Positions 12,400 through 23,459 of a stretch of DNA of 64,000 nucleotides are shown here, piece by piece. This stretch comes from Vicia villosa (Eukaryota > Streptophyta > Magnoliopsida > Fabales > Fabaceae), in NCBI RefSeq assembly GCF_029867415.1, contig NC_081183.1, positions 114,551,061-114,615,060 of the forward strand, given 5' to 3'. A program made the position numbers and the translations under genes. The notes beneath the pieces were generated by a model. It was not told where the DNA came from. It ran no database searches and saw only the letters and a program-made list of their open reading frames with translations. Numbering within the stretch: position 1 is the first letter of the stretch; every line of letters begins with the position of its first letter.

Positions 12400-13100
12400 T
12401 AGATATAGTGCAGATATAATCAATTCAACGATTTAATTCTGACACTCATTCAAGACAGAGATTTAGTTCTGACACCTAATTTTGGATATCTTCCAAAGAT
12501 GGTTCAGATATAATCAAAATAGAGATTTACTTCTGACTCTTAATTTTGGATATCTTCCAAAGATAGCTCAGAGATAATCAAGACGAAGATTTAATTCTGA
12601 TACTTAATTTTGGGTTTCCTCCAGAGATAGTTCAGAAATAATCAAGACAAAGATTTAATTCTGATACTTAATTTTGGATTTCTTCCAAAGATAGCTCAGA
12701 AATAATCAAGACAAAGATTTAATTATGATACTTAATTTTGGATTTCTTCCAGAGATAGTTCAGAGATAATCAAGACAGAGATTTAATTCTGATACTTAAC
12801 AGTTCAGAGATGATCAAGATAGTTATTTAATTCTGACACTTAATTTTGGGTATTCTCCAAAGATGGTTCAGAGATAATCAAGATAGAGATTTAATTCTGA
12901 TACTTAAACAGTTCAGAGATAATCAAGATAGTTATTTAATTCTGACGCTTAATTTTGGCTATCCTCCAAAGATAGTTCAGAGATAATCAAGATAGAGATT
13001 TAATTGTGACAATTATTTCGAAAATAGTTCAGAGATAATCAAGACGACGATTTAGTTCTGATACTTAGTTTCGAGCATCCTCCATGAATAGTTCAAAAGA
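12400..13100 (+). repeat. tandem minisatellite in the 3' UTR of the Ogre-like element
   Basis: About eleven diverged units built on TTCAGAGATAATCAAGA, GATTTAATTCTGATACTTA and ATTTTGG...CCTCCAAAGATAG. Full units are about 62 bp. Two short units of about 38-40 bp lack the ATTTTGG...CCAAAGAT part and alternate with full units near 12790-12960. Variable tandem repeats between pol and the 3' LTR are known for Ogre and related elements and can seed satellite DNA. Confidence 0.9.
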
Positions 13101-13328
13101 CTTATATCTAATTCAGTTACTACGAACGGTGCTGACATGATCAATCTCCAATAAATTTTCTCTCAAGGCCTGGATGACATCTTTAAGCCCATCTCCGACA
13201 AAAGTCCCTACTTCAGCTAGGGCAAATTTCTTGGTATTCTAGTGTTCAATCATCTTCCACCTTCAGATACCGACTGGCATACAAACCACTCTACATCTTC
13301 AGGTTTAAGATAATTGAACAGGGGCAGC

Positions 13329-16300
13329 TGTCATACCCCAAAATTTGCCCATACAATTTCTCTTACACAAATACAAATCAATACACAAAGCTCCAAGACA
13401 CACTCTCCTAAAACAGGGTTCAGAAACTAGGGTTTGGTTTGTTCAAAAGAAAATCAATGAATCAATGGCGCCTAGGCATCCCATATGGCCTAAGATAGCT
13501 CACATTACCTCTATGACAAGTCTTAAGTCCCAGGCCTTCATTTTATTATCTCTATTATTTTTATTATATTATTATTTTTTATATTGGGTTTTTTATAAAA
13601 ATTCAATTTAAAAATAAATAATTGGTGAAAACAATCAAAGATTTAATTGGGATTATGCTTCTATTAAAGATTGAGAATTTTTCTTTAAAAGTCAATCAAG
13701 TGGAAACATGGGAGTCAATTTGAGTAATTTGGAAATATGTGACTATTGGGCCGTCATTTAGATTCTAAGAAGGCCCACGACTTTAAGAGAAGTCTCTAAT
13801 TCCACCTTTTATTTTCATGAATTTATTAATATTTATTTGAGTTTTATTTCATTTAAAATATTAAATAAATCATAAAAAGAAAAAATATAATAATAATGAT
13901 GATTGGATTAAAAGACAATATTCATTTAGTTTCTTTTTAGAAACCAAATCAGGTTTTTGAGGGCAAGGGATCGTGTGGATGATTGGTGGCTTGATTGGCA
14001 TGATTGAAACCAAAATAGAAGTTTACTATACCTCTTCGAAAAATCAAATCTTCATGATCCAAATTACAAAGATTGAAATTATAATTCCTGACCTAATGTA
14101 ATGCTGTATATATATATGCAACAATTCTATGCTTATGGGGGTTTTTTTTTTTTGGCCGCAGCAAAACCTTCTTCCCGGCTTCACAAAACCGTGATCTCAA
14201 AGTGCCATGGCAGGTAATTTTTAAGGCCAATTCAAGTCCTCACAAGCGTCCAACAACGATCCTCGACGCATCCTGGAGCTAATCACGTCATCACTTTCGA
14301 TCTACAGGTCCATAATCGCTTCCATTGAGGCTATGGTTTGCGTCAAGTTTTTTTAATTTGATTACAAGTATTCATGCATCATGAGCGCCTTTTAATCATA
14401 TATTCGTGTTCGTGTGAGTGTGTAGATGATTTCTGGGCTCTTTAATTGCGTTTCTGTTTCAGATCGAGAGGTTCACCATGGCTAGGGTTTGGTGTTCATG
14501 ATTTGGGGCCTTTAGGTTAGAGACAAAATCATCCAAAATCAATGGTACCATTGGATTCCTTGGACGATTTACAATCGATCCACGACCTTAATTTGATTCA
14601 CGATTCGTTTTTTTTGTTGAGTTTCAATTTGCAGGGTCTATGGCAACATAGGAAAACCGTTGCCAAAAGTTTCTGTGTTTTGGACAGCTTTAACGAAGGA
14701 GAAGAAGGGACCAGGCGCGGATGTATTTTAAAGTCTCAGTTGATTTTATTTAATACGCATGCCATGTATACATTAACAACTAATTAAAAACGGCGCAGCG
14801 GAAGGAGGGCAAGGCCAACAAGTTAGCGCATGGGCGAGGGATCGATTCCTGCTCGCTACATGTAATTTGTTTTATTTCTTTAACAATCTTTGACTGCAGA
14901 TCCAGTATGGTGAATACACGCGCGCGCAAGATACACCAGCAACCTTCCACCATTGGATCCCCCACGTGAGAAGATCTGACGGCATGGGAAACGCACACCC
15001 ATGGTGGACGCCTGGAAATCAACCACACAAAATCCAGCTGAGTCTCTTTTCTTTTATTTATTTAATTTACTTTCTTTTTTTCTCTTTTATTACTTAAATT
15101 GTTTTTCTTCACTTATTTTATATGGTTATTTGTTAAATTTGTTTTAGAAATATAATTTCTTCTTAATTTATTTTTTTTCTAAAAAATAGTTATCTTATTG
15201 TAATTATTATTAAATAATTTATTTTTAATTGTTTTTATTTAGGTTAATCTATTTAAATCCTTTCTTCAACCAATTATAATTATTTTACTAATTGATAAAA
15301 AATATATTAATGTTACATATTTAATCGAAACTTGTTTTTTTCATCAATTTAATTAATTAGGTCGTAAGATCAATAATTAATTAAACCAACCTACCATTAT
15401 ACCCAATTTGAATCTTAATTAGGGTTTGCCCTACACTGAATACATTTTATTTTTTATGCCTTTTTCAGGGTTACTCTTAAAGCGCCTTCCGACTACGCGC
15501 CTTCAAAATAGAAAGTTAAGTATTAATCTATTTCAAAGTCTATTTTGTTTCCTTTGATTTTAGGGTTTGCCCTTATATTTCTTGAACTATGCATACGTTC
15601 ACCTATTGTCTGCCTTTGCCTTTTCAGGTTTGCCTCTGAGGTTTCCTCCGACCACCAACCATATCAGATCAAATCGAGCTAAGTACTTTTGTTTATTTTA
15701 TTATTTTAAATTCATTATATCCTTATTTTTAGGGTTAACTGTGTTCGCCTTCGAACCGATAAATGCACTCACCCTATTTTGTTTGCCTTTTCCAGGGTTT
15801 GTCAAATTGCCAAAGCCACGAGTATCGGTAACCCTAAACTCTAACCCTGATATTTGCTTGTCTTTTATTATTACTTGTGTCAAACCCTATTAGGGATCCG
15901 CTGGTTTCATTGTCCCCTCCCCCATATTGCTATTGTTTTTGCCTTATATTATCTGCGTGGTTAGTAATTTAGGGAGTGAAACCATGAATTGAACATAGAT
16001 CACTAATTTACAAGATAATTTAATCGAATTGATCACGTGATTGATGCACACACGCACACTTTTGGGTAACCTCTCTGTTGCCTGTTGCCTTGTTGCTTGT
16101 TGCCTTGTTGCCTTGTATTTTTTGCAGAATAGCCAGTCCCTCGAATACGAGGATACCTCAGCCATGTTGCCTCGATTAAAGGTCATGGTCCCTAATGATG
16201 CTGCCTTCGATACACTAACATGACCTCGACCCTCGGAAGTTGCCTACGGAAAAGGCTGAGGTATCTTCTGGTTGCCTACGAAAGGCTATTCTGATCCTTC

Positions 16301-16811
16301 CCCTTAGACTACCTGCCTCTCTATGGCATGGGTCAGTCTTTGAGCGAATGATAATTCGATGACCCTTCTACCTCCAAACGAAAGGCTTCCTGCCCTCTTA
16401 TGGCAAGGACTGACCCTTTCATTCTAAAAGGCTAAAAAGAGACCTATCATCTGAGTTTAAGGTAATTGCCCCTAATTGCCTTGCCATGCTCTATTTTCTA
16501 TATTCTTTCTCAAAATTCCTCAAAAACTGGCTACGCTCATTTACGAGCTAAAGTCCATTCTTTCCACTTTCATCTACATTTTCTGAAAACGAGCAAGCAA
16601 AGCAATTAAGAGCCCATGGAAAACCATGGATGCAAAGGGTGCCTTACACCTTCCCTTTGCATAAATTACCCCCCGAACTTAGATTTCTTTAAAAGGTTTT
16701 TTTCTGTTTCTTTTAGCCTTTCTGAATTTGTTTGGATAAAATAAAAGTCGGTGGCGACTCATGCTTAACCGCGACATTCCGATTAATAAAAAGTCAGTTC
16801 ACCGTATTACA
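13329..16811 (+). repeat. 3' LTR of the Ogre-like element
   Basis: Preceded by the polypurine-like CAGGGGCAGC (13319-13328). Apart from C at 16279 I found no difference from the 5' LTR. Followed by the ATACC duplication and then the right part of the solo LTR. Confidence 0.95.
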
Positions 16812-16914
16812 ATACCAAACTATTACCGACTGACACGACTCAAAAAAGGTAAAATTTAGGAAAATACATCAAACATCACAATTAAACAGAAAAACACAGT
16901 TACGGACGTTACAA

Positions 16915-17256
16915 CCCATACTACCTCTCCTCATCAAAACAAGTCTCATTCCTAGAGGAAAATTCCGTAAAATTCCGTGTGCTAGAGATAGGTTCTTAAT
17001 AAATCGCCTGGAATCAAGTAAACCAATAAACCTTGTTGCGATTATCTTTGGACACATTAGAGAGTCTCTAATAGCCTTCAAGTGTGGTCAATAATTCTTC
17101 ATTCCTTGTGGAAGAGTCTTGTTAGCATGCTTTGAATATGTAGGAATAGTGAACACACTCCGCTCTTCAGAACTTCCGAACAAGAGGGAAACACCGTATG
17201 CAGAGCGTTGTGATCGTTTCTTCTTTCATGGAGGATATTATGAATCCAACTACTAG
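16915..17256 (+). pseudogene. env-like / plant transposon protein ORF, 3' part
   Basis: Continuation of the ORF that begins at 2119, now one frame off and with an internal TAA at 17092-17094 before the TAG at 17254-17256. Readable stretches SLIPRGKFRKIPCARD, then FLINRL and IPCGRVLLACFEYVGI, follow the typical order of the plant transposon protein domain (LPRGG..., FL(I/V)DSIL..., LPYGRFLT.VF). This half gives the family call. Its placement directly after the solo LTR shows that the LTR entered this ORF. Confidence 0.65.
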
Positions 17257-17432
17257 GAGTCTTTGTCTTAAGTATCTTGAGTCTGTATTTTTCAAGTTTT
17301 TCTAATCAATGATTATTCTTCTCTTTATCAATTGTTTCTTTCTAGGATAACATGAGAATTTAATGCCTATAATGGTCCTACCTGACTAAACTCATACATT
17401 CTCAAACAACATCATTTCTTTTTTATGATGAC

Positions 17433-17819
17433 AAAAAGGGGGAGAATTATATAGATCTCCTAAATATTTTTTAATAAGAAACTTGAACAGAACATATCTT
17501 ATTTGAATATTATATGATCAAATATAAATCTTCTTTAACTTGTGTTCTAGAAGTTTATGTTGTTTAAAGAAAGCAAGAACATATTAGCAGGAACATATTT
17601 TTCCTTAGGACTTCGGAAGATACGAGTATGTTCTCACATCCATCAATCTTCTGAAAAATCATGCCAAGGAGAAAAGTATTCAGGGAAGTTATCCATAATA
17701 TTTCTCTTTAATTATTTACTTCAGGGGGGGGATTATATATCTTAGGGGGAGATCAATTTTCTTATACAAAATTGTTGAATAGAACGTAAATGTTTTGTTA
17801 TCAAAAAAACGGGGAAGAT
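17433..17819 (+). other. 3' untranslated part of SIRE element with several polypurine-like tracts
   Basis: AAAAAGGGGGAGAA (17433-17446), AGGGGGGGGA (17723-17732), AGGGGGAGA (17744-17752), and AAAAAAACGGGGAAGAT (17803-17819) directly against the 3' LTR. Only the last is placed to prime plus-strand synthesis; the others could be upstream accessory tracts. Confidence 0.6.
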
Positions 17820-18540
17820 TGTTAGAACATAGTTTGGTTCTAATCATAACTTAGTGTTTTTATGATAACAAGCAAACAAATTTTGGATAAAGAAAACATG
17901 GAACTCTAGTCATACGTTTCTAATTACAGAAGATGTTCTAGTACCAGCAATCAGAACTTAGCACTTATAAGAAGTTGGAGAAAAGAAACTCAAGTCATAA
18001 GGCAACTTCTGACTGCACCAGAACGCTGCAAACATATCTACAACAGAAGTTGAAGAACAAGGCTGAACAAAAGATTATAAGGAATGAATCAAAATTAATA
18101 CCGTTGAAAGCAACTTCTGATACTGCACCAGAACGCTGCGAACATATCTACAATAGAAGTTGAAGAACAAGGCTGAACAGAAGATCATAAGGAATGATTC
18201 AAATTAATTTCGTTAAAAACATAATCATTAGCAAAGCGGCTGCAACACTCCAAAAGCGCAATTTCCAATACTGATTGAAAAAGCTATCCACATGCAAACC
18301 CTTGGAGAAAACAAAAGCAAAGACAACACGCAAACCATTTAATGCTGCGCACAAGTGTTGAAGATAACAATCAAGAATTCTGAAGCTATATATACTCATG
18401 ATTGTTTGAAGAAAAATAACACACAAGAACACTACAACTCTGAAATATCATCAAGTGTGAAGAAAAACTCTCTGAAGCAAAAACTCTCATATCCATATTC
18501 TGAGATCATTACTTTGTAAGTAAACTAAGTGAAATATCAC
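17820..18540 (+). repeat. 3' LTR (left part) of the SIRE-type copia
   Basis: Starts TGTTAGAACATAG right after a polypurine tract. It contains a direct duplication of about 108 bp (18002-18109 and 18110-18217, starting GCAACTTCTGA), whose units carry CACCAGAACGCTGC and AGAAGTTGAAGAACAAGG. The right end is not defined because a SINE-like insertion lies there. Confidence 0.65.
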
Positions 18541-18712
18541 AATGGTGATTTGGTTTTCTTTTTTATCACCACCGGTTTAGTCCGGTTCGGGGGTCAATTC
18601 TGGCATCAAGTGGTTCCAGCCCCCTCCCGATCGCAGTTGTGGGGGATCGAACAGTGGTTCTCCCTACCAAGTCCAGCGCCAATCACCACTGGACCAACTA
18701 ACGATTGGTAGT
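18541..18712 (-). mobile_element. tRNA-derived SINE
   Basis: On the minus strand, reading from about 18712, there is a box A-like TTAGTTGGTCCAGTGG and about 32 bases later a box B TGTTCGATCCC, the spacing of an internal RNA polymerase III promoter. A body (GGGGGCTGGAACC..., CCGGACTAAACCGG) and an A-rich tail (TAAAAAAGAAAACC) follow. I could not fix target duplications. No known SINE family was matched. Confidence 0.6.
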
Positions 18713-18757
18713 AAAGAATTTAACCGAGGCATATCCAAAACAAACATCCAAGGGGAG

Positions 18758-18949
18758 TGTTATGAATAATTAAATAATTGTTTCTCAATGATTTTATTCC
18801 TTATTTATAACCATTTGTATTTATTACATTGTTTGAATATTGTTCTATAAATAAAACCAATCTCATTGTAGAAATATGCCGACGAAATAATTCGAATTAT
18901 TCTTTCTTTCTCTCTTCTCTTTTATCTTATTTTTCTTTATTTTATAACA
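18758..18949 (+). repeat. short copia-type LTR remnant
   Basis: TGTTATGAATAATT...TTTATAACA, 192 bp, directly preceded by a polypurine tract AAGGGGAG (18750-18757). This is the arrangement of a 3' LTR. The tail of its internal region (18713-18757) is all that remains of the element. Confidence 0.5.
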
Positions 18950-19821
18950 ATTTTGTTTATGTAAAATAATACATCTTTTCAACATGTCTTGTTTATGTAT
19001 AATAATACATCTTTCCAAGAACGAGTAGTCTCCTATATGATTTAATCTTAATTTTCTGTCTCAAATCAAATTTTACATTTCTAAATAATTAATTTAAGTG
19101 ATTCCAAAAGTAAAATAAAATTCCATTTAAATTTTTTTATTAATTGTATTAGATGAATAGTTAAATGAGATAAAGTTCAATGAATTAAAGTAAGAAAATA
19201 ATTAAATTGATCACAAAAGTGTTATAAATAATTAGTTATGATAAAATTGATAAAATTAATTATTGATAAAATTGTGTTTAGAGGATGATATAGTTCAATT
19301 CTAAAGCCTTACATTGTTAGTTAGATTAATGTTGTTATAGGCTTTTGTATTTATTTTTTTGGTTCTTGGTTAGCTAGATCCTAGCGATCGCTGTGTACTT
19401 AATTATTTTTTTGGATATATCAATTTTATTTATTCCAAAAAAAATAATATTTAATTGTAATAGTTGGATGCAATAAAATATTTTACACGATACAAATTAA
19501 TTTCTTAATAAAAAACATTTTAATAAAATTGAAACTTGTGAATAAAAAATTTAGACAATCAATCCAATCAAACTCATGAATATCCTTCATGCACATTTTG
19601 AAACGCTCCTTTGTCATTATGCTAGTGAAAATAGCTTTAATATTTATTAGAGTATTGCTATTTAGTACGAAGCAATTTGAAGAAGAAATGCAAAAATGAA
19701 TGTTTCAGTATTTTAGTGGTGAACTTTAAATTAATTTTAAATTTAACTTTCTTTTTAATAAGGATCATGGGTTGTGGTGATAATGAATGGTGGGGATCTA
19801 TTATTGCATTTCTTGTTTTTC
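18950..19821. other. AT-rich intergenic DNA
   Basis: No gene. 18953-19100 contains a TTGTTTATGTAAAATAATAC-type repeat in two tandem copies and is a diverged direct repeat of 21155-21285. Confidence 0.6.
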
Positions 19822-19831
19822 CATTTTCTTA

Positions 19832-20524
19832 CTTTTTTTTTTTTGTAAGCAAGGGATATATTGAAGGGAGAACTAGGTGTTCTCCAACCCGTATACAAAA
19901 AACGACCCAAAGCCGACAAAAAACAATATTACAACCAATTACAATTACGATAAATAAGACCAAGGGTCTTTGTAAAAATCGTAAAAACTACAATTGGGAT
20001 AAGTAATATTGCCATAAGAGGACCACCTCCAAACCAAAAACTTGATGCCCCAAACCATATTGTTTATGTTCCACACATCATTCCTAAAACAAAAGCCATT
20101 TCTTGTCATCCATATGATCCAAGTTGTAGCTAACCAAAACACCCCCAATTTGCCGCTTTTAATCTTTTTACTACGGCTCAAAGAATGCCATTCCACGAAA
20201 AACGGGATACACTCTTCCTCCGACCAACCCGAAAAAACCCACTCATGAAGCAATTTCTTTCCAAACCAATTTAATCATATAACATTTAGAAAATAAATGG
20301 TCCGCCTCTTCGACATGAGAATCACAAAAAACGCACATTAAATTATCATGATTAAAATTAATGCCTCTAACCACCAATAAGTCTTTAGTCGGTAACCTAT
20401 TCAAAAAAAGCCTCCACCCAAACGCCTTTATCTTAAAGGGAACATCCGCTTTCCATAACAAATTGAAAGCCTCTTCACACTTAACCGGAGGGCCATAAGA
20501 AATTTCCATTTTCTTACTAATAAA
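19832..20524 (-). mobile_element. 5'-truncated LINE tail (RT zinc-binding domain)
   Basis: On the minus strand: the C-terminal zf-RVT region of an L1-like LINE (FKIKAFGWRLFLNRLPTKDL, then CVFCDSHVEEADHLFSKC, then VFWLATTWIIWMTRN), with a frameshift around 20250. A poly-A tail (poly-T at 19833-19844 on plus) ends it. Target duplication CATTTTCTTA (19822-19831) versus CATTTTCCTA (20525-20534), one mismatch. The 5' truncation is usual for LINE insertions. Confidence 0.88.
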
Positions 20525-20534
20525 CATTTTCCTA

Positions 20535-21681
20535 TTTATTATTCATTTTATTTCATACAAAATGTTTTGTTGATATTTTAATATATCTTAAAATAATTGT
20601 TCTTTTAAAATAATAATAAAAATATTTATTTAATTTATACTTCTATTTGATTAGTTATAAATATTAATTTAATTTAATTAATTTAATAAATAATTATAAA
20701 ATTATAAAAAAAAAAGAATTTTGTTAGAATGGTGCAAAATATAAGTATTAATTTATGAGAGATTAAAATAATAAGGGTTAAATATACAAAATTCTCCTGT
20801 AATATAGGTGAAATTTGTTTTTTCTCCTATAAAATTATTTTTTTTATCACTCGAGATGTTAAATTTTTTTGATCACTCTCTATATCTTTTACTCCCTAAT
20901 TGTATAAGTTATTCTCTGTAATATTTTTTTTACTTACCTTCTATATTTAGTATTTTATTTGCATATTTGGAAAAAAATTTAAATAAAAAATATTACTGAG
21001 AATAATCCAAAAAAAAAAAAATATTATAAGGAGGTAAAGGGAAACTTATCTATACTAAAAAAAATAAAATGATATTAACCTAAATAATAATGGCTTAAAG
21101 TCGATAATGATTTCCCTTAAAATATAGCGGCGCACATGGTTTAAAGATTCTATATTTTGTTTATATAAAATACATCTTTTCCAGAAAACAGTGGCCTTGT
21201 ATATAATGATTTAATCTTACTTCTTCCATCATAAATCAAATTTTAGTTTTTTATATAATTAATAAAAGAGATTTCAAAATAAATGCTTCATCATAAGATG
21301 CACCTGCTTCGCATAGCTGAATGTTGTTTTATTCTGAAAATGTTAAACGAAACGAAATATTTGACATTGACTCTCTCTCTATATATATATATATACACAG
21401 ACCATGGCTTGCTAATTTTACCTGAGCACAACCAATACAAAGCATTGCCTAGGCCAAATAGGCCTGACCCATTTGGCATGTATATTTTTTGTTGCACATT
21501 AGTGCACGGTGAATCAAAGATTTAGATTTGTATCCTCTAATGTGTATATCCTGCTCTATTTTTTTAGGATTTTGCATGCACGGAAATTGATATGATTTTT
21601 TTATATTTTTTAGACTTAAAAAATGTAATGCTCGCGGACCCAGCCACACACGTTCTCACAATTTTGCGGGGCTAACAATTT
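20535..21681. other. AT-rich intergenic DNA
   Basis: No gene. It includes the second copy of the diverged direct repeat (21155-21285) and a short TA tract near 21380-21396. Confidence 0.6.
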
Positions 21682-21696
21682 AAGGCTTTCCCTCTT

Positions 21697-22169
21697 TTTT
21701 TATTTTTTATTTTCATAAGCAAGCAATGAATAACTAAAGAGGCACAAGGGGTGCACAACCCATCATACAAAACAAAAACACTAACTCAACGGAAAGAGCC
21801 TATAATGGTTGGAGAGACAAACCAATCCGACCAAAGGACTTCACTATCTAATTAACTTACTACTAAACAAAAATCATTCCCAAGAAATAAGTTTTATCAT
21901 ACCCATCTCATCAATTCTCGAGAGAATACCTCCTTCAAAAATAATAGCATTTCGACACTTCCAAATAGCGAAACACACCGCTAAACCAAACATCCATCTC
22001 GGGAAAACACGGAAACTCGATTTACAATACTTCAAAAATTGAGAGCTTTTCCACCACCGAATCCGAAGATAAAGACACATCCAAACGGAGCCAATCACAC
22101 GTATTTTTCCACCAAATAGAAGTCACCAAGCAAGAACTAAAAATATGATCTATATTTTCCTCTTCCAAT
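21697..22169 (-). mobile_element. second 5'-truncated LINE tail
   Basis: The minus strand reads EEENIDHIFSSCLVTSIWW (end of the zf-RVT domain), then the C-terminal VCFAIWKCRNAIIFEGG, with a frameshift between. The A-rich tail is at 21697-21715. A 15-bp target duplication AAGRCTTTCCCTCTT at 21682-21696 and 22170-22184 (one mismatch) fixes the ends. It shares the aggggtgcacaaccc phrase with the LINE at 43680, suggesting the same family. Confidence 0.88.
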
Positions 22170-22184
22170 AAGACTTTCCCTCTT

Positions 22185-22718
22185 AAATATGTCTGCACCA
22201 TCCCGCCCCTAGTTTTTTTTTTTGTGAAGCGGGGCTTACATAGTTTAAAAATGATGTTTTTATTAAATGTTTTTCATTGTGTATGCATGCGCGCGCTCAC
22301 ACGCACTTATAAGAAAACTTTGTTTAATCGTGCGATAAAAAGTAGTACCTCACAAATTATAAACTAATTTGTTTGTAAGATTAAACAACAAATAAATATT
22401 ATAATTCTTAAATATGGGACAAGATATACATATATGAGAAAGAAGCACACACTTTTAATACAACTTACATTTATACATACAATTGTTACTTTAAGTAGCT
22501 TAGTGCTAGTAGATAATTAAGAAGTGTAACTAGCATACAATATTTGTATAAAATCAGTGAATTTAAATATATTTTTAATATATATTGTTTCAAATGAAAC
22601 AAAATAATATTTGAATTTTACAACCAATAAATTATAAAATAAAACGCTATTTGAAATGAGTAATAAAAAATACTAATAAATTATAGTTCATAGTAGTATT
22701 TTTTACAACTCTTCAACC
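22185..22718. other. AT-rich DNA upstream of RNase-like exon
   Basis: No gene seen. It may hold promoter remnants of the next feature; its last 35 bases resemble those before the second copy at 36399. Confidence 0.4.
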
Positions 22719-22868
22719 ATGTCCAAAATGATCATTTCTATCTGGTACTTGTTCATTTTCTCCTTGTTAATAACTTTCTGCCATACTGCATATGATTACT
22801 ATAAATTGACATTTTATTGGCCGTCAACTGTACGTAAGTTTTCTACCACACAATGCCAACACACTTGA
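22719..22868 (+). pseudogene. T2 ribonuclease-like first exon (fragment)
   Basis: ATG 22719 opens 49 codons to TGA 22866-22868. Residues 1-23 form a signal peptide (MSKMI, then ISIWYLFIFSLLITFCHTA). AYDYYKLTFYWPSTV follows, matching the start of mature T2/S-like RNases: an aromatic pair, then the first conserved strand ending in WP, with a Cys expected two or three residues later. A possible splice donor GTACGT lies at 22832. The catalytic-histidine regions (FTIHGLWP and the second conserved block) were not found downstream, so this is either an isolated exon or a dead gene. A more decayed copy is at 36399. RNase identity is inferred from a short stretch and should be treated as probable. Confidence 0.55.
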
Positions 22869-23320
22869 TACATGATATCACTCTTATTTACACAAGCTAT
22901 CGTTTACTATATTTAGTGTAGCATAACCAAGATAATGTAATTGATTGGTTGTAATAGTAGAGTGCCTATGATAGCAAGAGTGGATAAATTTCTATACCAT
23001 TAAATTTTTGTGTGCTATATTTCATGTAGGACTTTACATGATTTTGTTTTAGGTTTGTTTTTCTTAAAAATCAAACTATATCAAAATTTTACCTAGTTTT
23101 TTGGTCGAATATATAGTCAAGACCACTTATTTTTTTATTAAAACTAGATTTACAATTGGTTTTAAGATTTATTATATTTTTTAAAATTATTTTAATTCAT
23201 ATACGAAATGAAGATTATATTGTTTCAATATATGATTTTGGTTTTAAGAAATTGTTGATATGATTTTGGTTTTAAGAAATTGTTGAGAGTTTATTTTTCT
23301 CATAAAGTAGTTGTATTTTA
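22869..23320. other. no gene seen
   Basis: AT-rich. It includes a short direct repeat of about 27 bp (ATATGATTTTGGTTTTAAGA near 23230 and 23258). Confidence 0.5.
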
Positions 23321-23459
23321 CACCAGAGTTAATATCCAAAAATGGTGAAAAAGTGGCAGTATTACCAAATTTGGACACATCTGTCTTTTACCAATGTGGT
23401 ATCATTGGTTACCACGACAACGTATGTACATACTCCAACGTCAGTTCTACAAAAAATGC
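23321..23459 (+). pseudogene. pectin methylesterase fragment, plus-strand arm of an inverted repeat
   Basis: Translates in part as VFYQCGIIGYHDNV and, one frame over, RQFYKKC, the pectin methylesterase segment normally written AFYRC...GYQDTLY...RQFYRDC. It carries a frameshift before QFY and no flanking exon on this strand. Positions 23336-23459 are the left arm of an inverted repeat whose right arm is 23527-23650. Confidence 0.75.

Larger units (their letters stand above)
4704..16811 (+). mobile_element. non-autonomous Ogre/Tat-type LTR retrotransposon, complete ends
   Basis: A 12,108-bp element with two 3483-bp LTRs (4704-8186 and 13329-16811), flanked by a perfect 5-bp duplication ATACC (4699-4703 and 16812-16816). 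The LTRs start TGTCATACCCC and end TTACA. A tRNA-Arg-like primer site follows the 5' LTR, and a purine-rich ggggcagc precedes the 3' LTR. Giant LTRs, the Arg primer and the 3' tandem repeats are Ogre/Tat traits. The 5.1-kb interior codes only for a gag-like zinc-binding protein; no protease, RT, RNase H or integrase is present, so it must have been mobilised in trans. By eye I found one LTR difference (T at 7654, C at 16279), implying a very recent insertion. Confidence 0.92.

Noticed and set aside
12400..13100. CRISPR-like repeat array
   Set aside because: Units are contiguous and diverged, with no unique spacers. The context is a plant LTR retrotransposon 3' UTR.
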